Part shown: in pieces, positions 23,525 through 31,931 of the stretch
How the letters are laid out: each line of letters opens with the position of its first letter
Numbering within the stretch: the first letter of the stretch is position 1
Assembly (NCBI GenBank): GCA_964370315.1
Contig: CAYJIS010000003.1
Location: 10,855-74,854 of the forward strand
DNA from: CAYJFX01 sp964370315
Lineage (GTDB): Bacteria > Spirochaetota > Spirochaetia > Treponematales > Treponemataceae
Length of the DNA stretch: 64,000 nucleotides
Reading direction: 5' to 3'
The notes under the pieces: generated by a model
What the model was told of the DNA's origin: nothing
Seen by the model: the letters and a program-made list of their open reading frames with translations, nothing else
Database searches by the model: none
Position numbers and translations under genes: made by a program

Positions 23525-24946
23525 ATGGCAGAAAAAAAAACCTTGTGGCATGGTCGATTTGAAGAAGGCCCTGATAGTGATGCAATCGCCTTTGAAACCT
23601 CTATACACGTAGACTCACGACTAGCCTTTGATGATATTAAAGGAAGTATAGTGCATGCTACAATGCTTGGTAAAACAGGCATAATTTCTGTCGCAGAATC
23701 AAATGCCATAGTACAAGAACTTGCAACAATATCAAAGCAGCTTACAGATGGTACGTTGCAAATTGATACCTCTGCAGAGGATATACATTCCTTTATTGAA
23801 GGTGTTTTAACGGAACGACTAGGTGAAGTTGGTAAAAAAGTTCATGCAGGAAGAAGTAGAAATGATCAAATTGCACTCGATGAAAGGCTTTATTTGAGGC
23901 ATTCTGTTCCAGCTTTAGCTAATGCAATACTTATTCTTATTGAAACTATTTTAGATATCGCATCAAAACACGGTGATACTCTTATATCCGGATATACCCA
24001 CTTACAGCGAGCACAGCCTGTAACCTTTGCACATCATCTTTGTGCCTGGTGTTGGATGTTACAAAGAGATTATGAAAGGCTATTAGATGCATTAAAAAGA
24101 ATTGATTTTTGTCCTCTAGGCTCTGGAGCATTAGCTGGTAGCGGTTTACCTCTCGATAGAGAATTTGTTTCGAATGAACTTGGGTTTAGTGCTCCGACTT
24201 TTAATTCTATTGATACCGTTTCCGACAGAGATTATTGTATAGAGTTAGCAGCAGATTTTTCTCTTATTATGATGCATTTATCTCGTTTCTGCGAAGAAAT
24301 AATTATATGGGCAACACAAGAGTTTAACTTTGTTGAATTATCAGACAAGTGGTCTACTGGTTCTAGTATAATGCCTCAAAAGAAAAATCCTGATTTTGCA
24401 GAGCTAATACGAGGTAGAACTGGTAAGGTATATGGAAATTTAATAGCCTTATTAACGACTATGAAGGCTCTTCCTCTTTCGTATAATAGAGACTTACAAG
24501 AAGATAAAGAAAGTTTATTTTCTGCTTATGATACTGCCTTTTCTTGTATTACTATATTTACACAAATGATAGCAACAGCAACATGGAATACTCGTTCTAT
24601 GGAGGCTTCGTGTACTGGTGGATATTCTAATGCTACAGATCTTGCAGATTACCTTGTAAAAAAGGGGATGCCTTTTCGAACTGCTCATGAAGTTGTTGCA
24701 AAGGCCGTAAGGATATGTATTGATAAAAATGTAAATTTAGAAGATTTACCGCTTGAGTCATATCATGAGTTTTCTGAAATTATTTTAGATGATGTGTATA
24801 GCTACTTACAAGTAAGATCATGTGTTGAGCACAAAAAAACACTTGGTTCTCCTTGCAAAGATAGTACTAGTAATCAGATATCGTTATTAAGAGAGTTTTG
24901 TACAACTCAAAAAGATATTATTTCCAAATTATTGGGAGAAAAATGA
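23525..24946 (+). CDS. argH: argininosuccinate lyase
   Basis: 473 residues from ATG 23525; an upstream TTG in frame (23498) overlaps the leader palindrome. Splits argininosuccinate into arginine and fumarate. Seen: LWHGRFEEGPD start, AEDIHSFIE, VHAGRSRNDQIALD, GYTHLQRAQPVTFAHH with the catalytic His, and the superfamily signature GSSIMPQKKNPDFAELIRGR with the catalytic Ser loop. The Shine-Dalgarno (AGGAAAA) is distant and weak. The stop codon overlaps the start of the following adenylate cyclase gene (ATGA), so the two are translationally coupled. No argG nearby. Confidence 0.95.
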   Translation: MAEKKTLWHGRFEEGPDSDAIAFETSIHVDSRLAFDDIKGSIVHATMLGKTGIISVAESNAIVQELATISKQLTDGTLQIDTSAEDIHSFIEGVLTERLGEVGKKVHAGRSRNDQIALDERLYLRHSVPALANAILILIETILDIASKHGDTLISGYTHLQRAQPVTFAHHLCAWCWMLQRDYERLLDALKRIDFCPLGSGALAGSGLPLDREFVSNELGFSAPTFNSIDTVSDRDYCIELAADFSLIMMHLSRFCEEIIIWATQEFNFVELSDKWSTGSSIMPQKKNPDFAELIRGRTGKVYGNLIALLTTMKALPLSYNRDLQEDKESLFSAYDTAFSCITIFTQMIATATWNTRSMEASCTGGYSNATDLADYLVKKGMPFRTAHEVVAKAVRICIDKNVNLEDLPLESYHEFSEIILDDVYSYLQVRSCVEHKKTLGSPCKDSTSNQISLLREFCTTQKDIISKLLGEK

Positions 24947-26628
24947 AAGGCAAAGGCACGTACTTATTTTTATCTATATTTTTATTTCTCACACTTATTG
25001 CCCATGTTTCATTATATTTTAATAGTGATTTTTTTTGGTATAGTACAGATGTTTCCTTATATGTGTTTTATGGAGTAGGTGCCTTAGTTTTCATTAGTTC
25101 ATTTATTTGTTTTGTCAATTTTGTTAGTTGGAATAGGCGCTTTCTTAAACATTTACAAAACTCAGAAGAGTATATATTAAATCTTGGAGACAGTTCTCAA
25201 GAGGTAAGGATACAAAATGCTCCTGTTTTACAAGAGCCTATATTACAATCATATGAGCAATTACTAGGTGATCTTGAAGATGACTTATCTGAAAATAGTG
25301 AAAGCCAGCTTAAAAAACTAAATAATAGTGAGCAGAATCTCGAGAGTGAATCTTCTATAGATTATAATCAGCTTGAGGAAATGTTATTATCTGCTACTAA
25401 AATGGAAGTTGTATATGATGTATCTTGCACTTGGTTAACAAATAACTTAGAAGTCTCTTATGCTGCCTTTACTAGTATTACAAATAACGATAAATTAAGC
25501 GTTGAGTTTTACAAAGAAACATGTGCATGTAATGAATATTTAGTTGAAGCAGTTATTGAAAGAACAGATTCAATTGGTATCAATGAATACATTTTACATT
25601 CGAATCATACTGTCTCTTATCCGTATTATAAAAAGGGCGAAATAGTTGGTTTTGTTTTTCTAGGTTATCCAAGTGAACTGGTTGAGAAACATAATAAATA
25701 TCAAAAGTTCGTTCGCCCATTTATTAGAATTTTAAGTACAGCTTGTTTGTTAATTGAATTAGCAAAAACAAAGGAGCAGCGTAGTTCACTGCAAAAAGCA
25801 TTTTCAAGTTATGTTCCATCTGCTATTGTTGACCTCTTTGAGCATGACCCTTCAGTTCTAAAAATTGGTGGTGAATATGAGAACCTAACAATTATGTTTA
25901 CCGATCTAAAAGAATTTACAACTTTATCTGAAACAATGTCTCCTGATGTTTTAGTAACAGTATTAAATGAATATTTTAGTGAGATGAGTGGAGTTATTGA
26001 AACTTTTGGTGGAACAGTATCTAAATTAGTAGGGGATGGTATACTTGCCTTTTTTGGAGGGCCTAATTCTTCTGATAATCATGCAGAAAAATGTTGTGAA
26101 GCAGCCCTTACTATGAAAAAATATGAAAGACTCTTAAATGATAAGCTTATGGGAATGGGAAAACTCAAAGAGCCTCTTTTTACTCGTATTGGTATTAGTA
26201 CAGGGAAAGTAATTTTAGGAAACATTGGATCTGAAAAAAGGTTGGATTATACTGTAATAGGACCTGAAGTAAACCTTGCGTCTCGTATTGAAGAAGCAAA
26301 TAAAAAATGTGATACCTCAATACTTATGAGTTATCAAACCTTTTTAGAAGTGAGAAATACATTTGATTGTAGGCGTGTTGCCTTTATGAAATTAAAAGGC
26401 TTTAGCCGTTCTGTTTATTTGTTCGAACCACTTGGTAAAAAACAAACTGAGTTAGAACAAAAACAACTTTTAGCAAATGATGTTGCTACGTTACTTGGAT
26501 TAGATTCAACTCATATGTTACATCCACAATTAGCACAACAGGACTTCGATGCAAAAGACGTAGAAGAAGCTCGAGAATTGTCTTCAGTAGAGGAACTAGA
26601 AGAGTTCGAAGATGCAGATGAGCTATAA
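24943..26628 (+). CDS. membrane-anchored class III adenylate cyclase
   Basis: 561 residues from ATG 24943, which follows GGGAG and overlaps the argH stop. Two membrane spans (about 5-24 and 34-58) anchor it; a middle part (about 150-285) looks like a sensory GAF-type region with FLGYPSELVEKHNKY near its end; then a class III cyclase domain (about 315-500) with metal Asp in IMFTDLKEFT and in VGDGILAFFG, and the ATP-selecting Lys and the following Asp-Tyr-Thr in GSEKRLDYTVIG, so cAMP rather than cGMP is expected. The C-terminal 60 residues are acidic. The input sensed is unknown; the link to argH is unusual. Confidence 0.85.
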   Translation: MKGKGTYLFLSIFLFLTLIAHVSLYFNSDFFWYSTDVSLYVFYGVGALVFISSFICFVNFVSWNRRFLKHLQNSEEYILNLGDSSQEVRIQNAPVLQEPILQSYEQLLGDLEDDLSENSESQLKKLNNSEQNLESESSIDYNQLEEMLLSATKMEVVYDVSCTWLTNNLEVSYAAFTSITNNDKLSVEFYKETCACNEYLVEAVIERTDSIGINEYILHSNHTVSYPYYKKGEIVGFVFLGYPSELVEKHNKYQKFVRPFIRILSTACLLIELAKTKEQRSSLQKAFSSYVPSAIVDLFEHDPSVLKIGGEYENLTIMFTDLKEFTTLSETMSPDVLVTVLNEYFSEMSGVIETFGGTVSKLVGDGILAFFGGPNSSDNHAEKCCEAALTMKKYERLLNDKLMGMGKLKEPLFTRIGISTGKVILGNIGSEKRLDYTVIGPEVNLASRIEEANKKCDTSILMSYQTFLEVRNTFDCRRVAFMKLKGFSRSVYLFEPLGKKQTELEQKQLLANDVATLLGLDSTHMLHPQLAQQDFDAKDVEEARELSSVEELEEFEDADEL

Positions 26629-26665
26629 TTTTATCAAACTAATTAACTTTTATTATTCAAAACCC

Positions 26666-26692
26666 TAAACTATTTTTTTTATAAACCGAAAA
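26666..26692 (+). promoter_or_regulatory. putative sigma-28 (FliA-type) promoter of the flagellar operon
   Basis: TAAA (26666-26669), 15 bases, ACCGAAAA (26685-26692), against the sigma-28 consensus TAAA-N15-GCCGATAA (10 of 12 specified positions match). The predicted start is near 26700. No better sigma-70 pair is seen here. Confidence 0.55.
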
Positions 26693-26700
26693 TGTATTAG

Positions 26701-26738
26701 AGGGGAAATTCAAGTATTGGAGTCCCCTTATGGGAGGA
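26701..26738 (+). promoter_or_regulatory. mutually exclusive hairpins over the flgB Shine-Dalgarno
   Basis: AGGGGA (26701-26706) can pair with TCCCCT (26723-26728); TCCC (23-26 of that stretch) can instead pair with GGGA (26732-26735), part of the flgB Shine-Dalgarno GGGAGGA. The two pairings share bases, so the 5' hairpin would free the ribosome site. Confidence 0.4.
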
Positions 26739-26741
26739 ATA

Positions 26742-27155
26742 ATGAGCGGTTTTACAAAATCAGTTGATTTATTACATCGAGCACTAGATGTTAGTGCAAT
26801 GCGTTATGAAGTTACAGCGAACAATCTTGCAAATTCAGAAGTTCCAAATTTTAAACGTACAGATGTGAACTTCGAAAGTGAATTAAAAAGGGCCTTAGAA
26901 TCCGAAGAGGCTTCTAAAAAAAACCTAAAGCTTACCACAACAGACCCTCGACATTTTGATAACGATACAACTATAGACTATAGAAGCGTAGAGCCAAGAA
27001 GGGTAACTGATTATCTTTCAACAGTTAAAGCAAATGGAAATAATGTAGACGCAGAACAAGAAGCAATGAATGTATTAAAAACACAAATGTCTTATCAATT
27101 GCTTACACAATTGCAAAACTTTCAATTTGCACAAATGAAGATTGTATTACAATAA
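26742..27155 (+). CDS. flgB: flagellar proximal rod protein FlgB
   Basis: 137 residues from ATG 26742, three bases after GGGAGGA; an upstream ATG at 26730 overlaps that site. FlgB forms the innermost part of the rod with FlgC and FliE. Seen: the rod/hook N-terminal motif ALDVSAMRYEVTANNLANSEVPNFKRTDV with the conserved Ala-Asn-Asn-x-Ala-Asn, and a C-terminal helix (NVLKTQMSYQLLTQLQNF) for coiled-coil packing. First gene of the eight-gene flagellar run. In spirochaetes the flagella are periplasmic. Confidence 0.95.
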   Translation: MSGFTKSVDLLHRALDVSAMRYEVTANNLANSEVPNFKRTDVNFESELKRALESEEASKKNLKLTTTDPRHFDNDTTIDYRSVEPRRVTDYLSTVKANGNNVDAEQEAMNVLKTQMSYQLLTQLQNFQFAQMKIVLQ

Positions 27156-27168
27156 AGGATAAAAATTT

Positions 27169-27624
27169 ATGGGTTTATTTTCAAGTATTAATATAGCTGC
27201 AACAGGAATGAGTGCAGAAAGACTTCGAACTGATGTTATTTCAAATAATATTGCTAATGCATCTACTACTAGAACGCAAGAAGGTGGCGCATTCAAGAAG
27301 TCACGTGTTATTTTGGCAACTGCAGACGGACAACCGGTAGTTCGAAGTCCTTTTATTCCAAAAGGATTAGATAATGGTATTGGAACTGGTGTCCGAGTTA
27401 TGGAAATCGAACAAGATGAAACACAAGGTCGTTTAGTATATGATCCAACTCATCCAGATGCTATTCAAGCAGGCCCTAATGCGGGATATGTTGAATATCC
27501 GAATGTTAACATTGTAAATGAAATGGTAGACCTTATTGCAGCTTCTAGATCGTATGAAGCAAATACAAGTGTTATTCAAGGTTCAAAAGAAATGTTCATG
27601 CAAGCTCTTGCAATTGGACAATAA
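27169..27624 (+). CDS. flgC: flagellar rod protein FlgC
   Basis: 151 residues, 13 bases after flgB. N-terminal rod motif SSINIAATGMSAERLRTDVI followed by SNNIANAST, and a C-terminal helix EMVDLIAASRSYEANTSVIQ typical of the FlgB/C/F/G group. It polymerises with FlgB in the proximal rod. ATG 27169 follows AAGGA at nine bases. Complete length. Confidence 0.96.
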   Translation: MGLFSSINIAATGMSAERLRTDVISNNIANASTTRTQEGGAFKKSRVILATADGQPVVRSPFIPKGLDNGIGTGVRVMEIEQDETQGRLVYDPTHPDAIQAGPNAGYVEYPNVNIVNEMVDLIAASRSYEANTSVIQGSKEMFMQALAIGQ

Positions 27625-27689
27625 ATACGGTAATCTAAAGAATATACTTTTGATTAAAAACAAACAATATTGAGAGGTAAAAAAAAGTT

Positions 27690-28028
27690 ATGGTGGAAGG
27701 ACTTCAATTACTACGTACAAATCCCAATCATTATGGGACAGGAGAAATTAAATCACTCACAGGAAGTGTTAATCAAGGTCAAGATGTGCAAAGCGGGATT
27801 GCAAACAGAAAGTCATTTGACTCATACTTAATTGATGCATTAAGTTATGTTAATGATAAACAAGTCTTTCAAAGTAATATATCTGAGCAAGCAATAATAG
27901 ACCCTGAGTCGGTTGATGTTCATGATGTTACAATTGCAATGGCAGAAGCAAATCTATCATTAACGCTTGCAAATACTGTTATTAGCAGAATAACACAAGC
28001 TTGGACAGAAATTACTACAACACGTTAG
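27690..28028 (+). CDS. fliE: flagellar MS-ring/rod junction protein FliE
   Basis: 112 residues. FliE joins the FliF ring to the rod. Seen: the conserved C-terminal half, ESVDVHDVTIAMAEANLSLTLANTVISRITQAWTEI in pattern, where DVHDVTIAMAEA is the family signature. GAGAGG precedes ATG 27690 at a rather long spacing. It is 65 bases after flgC, and is followed by a strong terminator before fliF. Confidence 0.92.
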   Translation: MVEGLQLLRTNPNHYGTGEIKSLTGSVNQGQDVQSGIANRKSFDSYLIDALSYVNDKQVFQSNISEQAIIDPESVDVHDVTIAMAEANLSLTLANTVISRITQAWTEITTTR

Positions 28029-28041
28029 TATAGTATAAAGT

Positions 28042-28077
28042 AAAACAACCTTGTCTCATGCACAAGGTTGTTTTTTT
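28042..28077 (+). terminator. intrinsic terminator between fliE and fliF
   Basis: AAAACAACCTTGT (28042-28054) / ACAAGGTTGTTTT (28062-28074), 13-bp stem, loop CTCATGC, then T-run. It splits the flagellar gene run into two transcription units or attenuates the downstream part. Confidence 0.85.
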
Positions 28078-28131
28078 ATTTTTATTAAAAGTGGTTAAAG
28101 AAATATATAATAGAAAAAACATCAATTGTAC

Positions 28132-28160
28132 TAGACAAATTTTGCATATTGTGATACAAT
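28132..28160 (+). promoter_or_regulatory. internal sigma-70 type promoter before fliF
   Basis: TAGACA (28132-28137), 17 bases, TACAAT (28155-28160); about 55 bases of leader with GGGAGG before ATG 28216. Confidence 0.6.
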
Positions 28161-28215
28161 GTATATAAATAACGTATGTTCGTTCGTCGAAATGTAATTT
28201 CAATGGGAGGGATTC

Positions 28216-29922
28216 ATGAACGAATGGCTTAAAAAGCTTTTTTCTCAATTAAAGGACTTCTGGGCAAAGTGGACTGTTATCCAGAAAGTTATTGTAACTG
28301 GAGTTGCGGTGATTTTTGTAGTCGCCCTTATTCTTGTTTCAGCTGTTTCTTCACAACCAACTACTGTTCCTCTATTTAGCGTGCCTGTTACAGATCAGGT
28401 GTTGCGAGATGAAATTGTTTTTCGTCTTGACTCTGAAAATGTTTCTGTAGATGTCTCAGAATCTGGCATGCTCTATGTTAGTGATGAATCAACTGCAAGA
28501 AGAATGCGCTCCATTTTGGTTACTGAAAATTTAGTACCAAGTAATGTAGACCCTTGGTCTCTATTTGATGTTGAAAGATGGACGACAAGTGATTTTACTA
28601 ATGATGTAAACTTGCAAAGAGCTATAACTGCGCAAATTACAAGTCACATAGAAGCAATCGATGATATTGATAGCGCAGAAGTGATGATAGGAATGCCAGA
28701 AGATAGCTTGTTTACTGATGATGATGAACCTGTTACTGCTAGTGTTATTTTAACATTAAAGCCTGGTAGCAACTTTGCTTCTTCGAAACAACAAGTAGAA
28801 GGTGTTCAAAAGCTGTTAATGATGGCTATAACAGGTTTGGATGCTGAAAATATTACAATTACAGACCGTTCAGGTGTTGTTTTAAATGATTTTGAAGGAC
28901 TTCAAGATATTGAAAGAGTTGATGGTATTGAAAAAGAACAGTTGTTAATTGCTGATTTTGAAAAGAATCAAAGAAAGACTGTTTTAGAAGCTCTACAAAA
29001 AACGTATGGTACAGATAGGGTTCGGGATTTAATTGTTAGCATTGATATGGATATGTCAAAACAACAAATTTCTACAGTAGAGCATTTTCCTTTTACTCGA
29101 ATCGAAGATAATCCAGACACACCTTATTATGATGGTGAAGTTTTTGATTCAGTAACATTATCAACGGTTGAAGTAAATAGAGAATGGCGTGGAACTACAT
29201 ATAATCCGGAGGGCCCAGCAGGTGTTGATGGACAAAATCCACCAGTGTACTCAGATATGTCAAACCTTTATGGAATAAATACTGAAAGTGCTATTACAAG
29301 AAATGAAGCAATAAATACAAGAACTACAGAAGAAACTAAGAGTCCTGAGCAAGGACGTGTAACAGTTTCAGTAAACATTGATGGTCGCTGGGAGCGTCAA
29401 TATGATGAAGAGGGAACATTGTTAATTTCTCCTAATGGTACAATTCAAAGAACCTATATTCCATTAACGCAAGAAGAAATTTCTGACGTTGAAGAGCTTA
29501 TTCAAGGTTCAGTAGGATACGATAGGGCTAGAGGAGATTCTGTTGTTGTAAGAAATGTTCAATTTGATCGAACATTACAATTTGCAGCAGAAGATGCAGA
29601 GTTCTTAAGACAAGAACAAACGCGCCGCACAGTTCTTATTGCCATTGTTTCTATAATAGGTATATTATTAGTCTTTATTATTGTTCGTTTTGTTACTCGT
29701 GAACTTGAAAGAAGACGAAGGCTTCGAGAAGAAGAACTACTACGTAAGCATCAATTAGAAAGAGAAAGAACCTTGTGGGAAGCTCAACAAGCTGGTATGG
29801 AAGTTACTATGTCGGTAGAAGAGCGAGAAAGGGCCGAACTCCAAGAAAATGCAATTACAATTGCTCGTGAACATCCAGAGGATGTTGCAATGCTCATTCG
29901 TTCTTGGTTAATGGAGGAGTAG
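28216..29922 (+). CDS. fliF: flagellar MS-ring protein FliF
   Basis: 568 residues. FliF forms the membrane-supramembrane ring that seeds the motor. Two spans are seen, about 23-44 (VIQKVIVTGVAVIFVVALIL in part) and 472-492 (TVLIAIVSIIGILLVFIIV). Between them are the ring-building motifs, e.g. SSQPTTVPLFS, NVDPWSLFDVERWTTSDF, AEVMIGMPEDSLF and a linker region rich in Glu/Thr. The short cytoplasmic C-terminus (ENAITIAREHPEDVAMLIRSWL) is the FliG-binding peptide. It is followed after six bases by fliG. Confidence 0.97.
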   Translation: MNEWLKKLFSQLKDFWAKWTVIQKVIVTGVAVIFVVALILVSAVSSQPTTVPLFSVPVTDQVLRDEIVFRLDSENVSVDVSESGMLYVSDESTARRMRSILVTENLVPSNVDPWSLFDVERWTTSDFTNDVNLQRAITAQITSHIEAIDDIDSAEVMIGMPEDSLFTDDDEPVTASVILTLKPGSNFASSKQQVEGVQKLLMMAITGLDAENITITDRSGVVLNDFEGLQDIERVDGIEKEQLLIADFEKNQRKTVLEALQKTYGTDRVRDLIVSIDMDMSKQQISTVEHFPFTRIEDNPDTPYYDGEVFDSVTLSTVEVNREWRGTTYNPEGPAGVDGQNPPVYSDMSNLYGINTESAITRNEAINTRTTEETKSPEQGRVTVSVNIDGRWERQYDEEGTLLISPNGTIQRTYIPLTQEEISDVEELIQGSVGYDRARGDSVVVRNVQFDRTLQFAAEDAEFLRQEQTRRTVLIAIVSIIGILLVFIIVRFVTRELERRRRLREEELLRKHQLERERTLWEAQQAGMEVTMSVEERERAELQENAITIAREHPEDVAMLIRSWLMEE

Positions 29923-29928
29923 GATTAT

Positions 29929-30987
29929 ATGGCTACAACACAAACTAAAACTTCTACCGGTAGTGGTACTAAAAAGAATAAAGATTATAAAAATCTTAAT
30001 GGACGGCAAAAAGCTGCTATTTTCATGGTATCTCTTGGTGCAGATTTATCTGCAGAAATATTTAAACACTTACGTGAAGACGAAGTAGAAACATTAACAT
30101 TTGAAATTGCTCGCTTTGAAACGGTTGATGCTGAATTAAAAGAAGCAGTATTGCGCGAATTCCAAGAAATGATTCAAGCTCAAAACTTTATCACTTCTGG
30201 TGGTATTGATTTTGCACGTGAACTTCTAGAAAAATCACTTGGAAGCCAAAAAGCTATTGATATTATTAATAGACTTACAAGTTCATTACAAGTAAGACCG
30301 TTCGACTTTATTCGCCGAACAGATCCTGCCCATCTTTTGAACTTTATACAGCAAGAGCATCCTCAAACAATTGCGCTTATATTAGCTTATTTAGAACCTA
30401 ATAAAGCTTCTATTATTTTACAAAATCTCCCAGATGATGTACAAAGTGAAGTTGCAAGACGTATTGCAACTATGGATAGAACATCTCCAGATGTTTTGAG
30501 AGAAGTTGAAAGGGTTCTAGAAAAGAAACTTTCTACGCTATCTAGCGAAGACTATACTGCAGCTGGTGGTGTTGAAAGCATTGTAGAAATTCTAAACTTA
30601 GTTGACCGTTCATCTGAAAAGGCTATTATTGAATCGCTTGAAGAAGATGACCCAGATCTAGCAGAAGAAATAAAGAAACGTATGTTCGTTTTCGAAGATA
30701 TTGTTATGCTCGACGACCGTGCAATACAAAAAGTTATGCGTGAAGTTGATACACAAGAGTTGGCGAAAGCACTTAAATCTGTCGATACTGAAGTACAGGA
30801 TAAAATATTCCGTAATATGTCTAAACGTGCTGCAAGTATGTTAAAAGAAGACATGGAGTTCATGGGTCCTGTGCGTATCAAAGATGTTGAGGAATCTCAA
30901 CAAAAAATTGTATCAACAATCAGACGACTTGAAGATTCGGGCGAAATTGTTATTGCTCGAAGCGGTGAAGACGAGTTGGTTGTATAA
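29929..30987 (+). CDS. fliG: flagellar motor switch protein FliG
   Basis: 352 residues. Rotor protein that contacts FliF, FliM and the stator. Seen: N-terminal domain beginning NGRQKAAIFMVSLGADLSAEIF; middle-domain EHPQTIALILAYLEPNKA (EHPQ motif region); and the C-terminal torque helix with charged residues (MFVFEDIVMLDDRAIQKVMREVD). A 28-residue Lys/Thr-rich lead precedes the core. Spirochaetes often carry a second FliG elsewhere; this one, in the fli operon, should be the motor copy. Confidence 0.97.
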   Translation: MATTQTKTSTGSGTKKNKDYKNLNGRQKAAIFMVSLGADLSAEIFKHLREDEVETLTFEIARFETVDAELKEAVLREFQEMIQAQNFITSGGIDFARELLEKSLGSQKAIDIINRLTSSLQVRPFDFIRRTDPAHLLNFIQQEHPQTIALILAYLEPNKASIILQNLPDDVQSEVARRIATMDRTSPDVLREVERVLEKKLSTLSSEDYTAAGGVESIVEILNLVDRSSEKAIIESLEEDDPDLAEEIKKRMFVFEDIVMLDDRAIQKVMREVDTQELAKALKSVDTEVQDKIFRNMSKRAASMLKEDMEFMGPVRIKDVEESQQKIVSTIRRLEDSGEIVIARSGEDELVV

Positions 30988-30996
30988 GGATTTTAT

Positions 30997-31929
30997 ATGG
31001 CAAAAGCAGTATTTCGACCGACAGAAATTAAGAAAATTGACGACAGTGTTCTACTTCCTTTATCTCACACGTATGAGCCTGAATTAATAGAAGAAGTATT
31101 AGAAGAAGTGCCCGAGTTCGTCGGTCCGACTGCTGATGATTTGCGCCGTGAAGCTGAAGTATTTAAAAAGCAATGGGAAGAAGAAAAGCAGCAGCTTATT
31201 GAAAATGCAGAAAAGCAAGCACAAGATATTGTTCAAAATGCTGAACAAGCTGCTTTTGGTGAAGTTAAACGAAAAACTGATCAAGTAGCTGTTTTAAAAA
31301 AAGAAGCCGAAGATGAAGCTGAAGCAATTATAAAAGCCGCTCAAGAAAAAGCTGAAGAAATTATTCGTGAAGCTGAAATGCGACATGAAAAAAATGTAAC
31401 AGATGCTAAAAGAAGCGGCTTTGAAGCTGGGCATGAAGAAGGCTTTCAAAATGGTAGGCAAGAAGTTCAACGTTTGATTGATAGGCTACATATTATTCTT
31501 GAAAAAACAATGGATAAACGTAAGGTTATTCTTGAAGAAACAGAACAACAAATTGTTGAATTAGTGCTATTAATTTCTAGAAAGGTAGTAAAAGTTATAT
31601 CTGAAAGCCAACGTAATGTTGTAATGTCAAATGTTGTTCAAGCTCTTCGAAAAGTGAAGGGAAGAGGCGATGTTATTATACGAGTAAACTTAGCCGATGT
31701 ACAACTAACAACTGATCATACGAAAGATTTTATGGATGCTGTAGAAAGCATTAAACATATTACCGTTGCAGAAGACTCATCAGTTGATAAGGGTGGTTGT
31801 ATTATTGAAACAGATTTTGGTGCTATAGATGCGCGAATTTCAACTCAATTAAGTGAACTCGAACAAAAAATCCTCGAAATTACACCAATTAAAACACTAA
31901 ATAAAGTTGCAGCTTTGCCTGGCGAATAA
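30997..31929 (+). CDS. fliH: flagellar export ATPase regulator FliH
   Basis: 310 residues. FliH binds and restrains the FliI ATPase and links it to the C-ring. Seen: a long Glu/Lys/Ala-rich coiled coil (about 45-140), a short glycine-spaced stretch (SGFEAGHEEGFQNGRQEVQ) typical of FliH, and a C-terminal domain with VELVLLISRKVVKVI and DKGGCIIETDFGAIDARI. Lies nine bases after fliG and two bases before fliI, so coexpressed with its partner. Confidence 0.93.
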   Translation: MAKAVFRPTEIKKIDDSVLLPLSHTYEPELIEEVLEEVPEFVGPTADDLRREAEVFKKQWEEEKQQLIENAEKQAQDIVQNAEQAAFGEVKRKTDQVAVLKKEAEDEAEAIIKAAQEKAEEIIREAEMRHEKNVTDAKRSGFEAGHEEGFQNGRQEVQRLIDRLHIILEKTMDKRKVILEETEQQIVELVLLISRKVVKVISESQRNVVMSNVVQALRKVKGRGDVIIRVNLADVQLTTDHTKDFMDAVESIKHITVAEDSSVDKGGCIIETDFGAIDARISTQLSELEQKILEITPIKTLNKVAALPGE

Positions 31930-31931
31930 CT

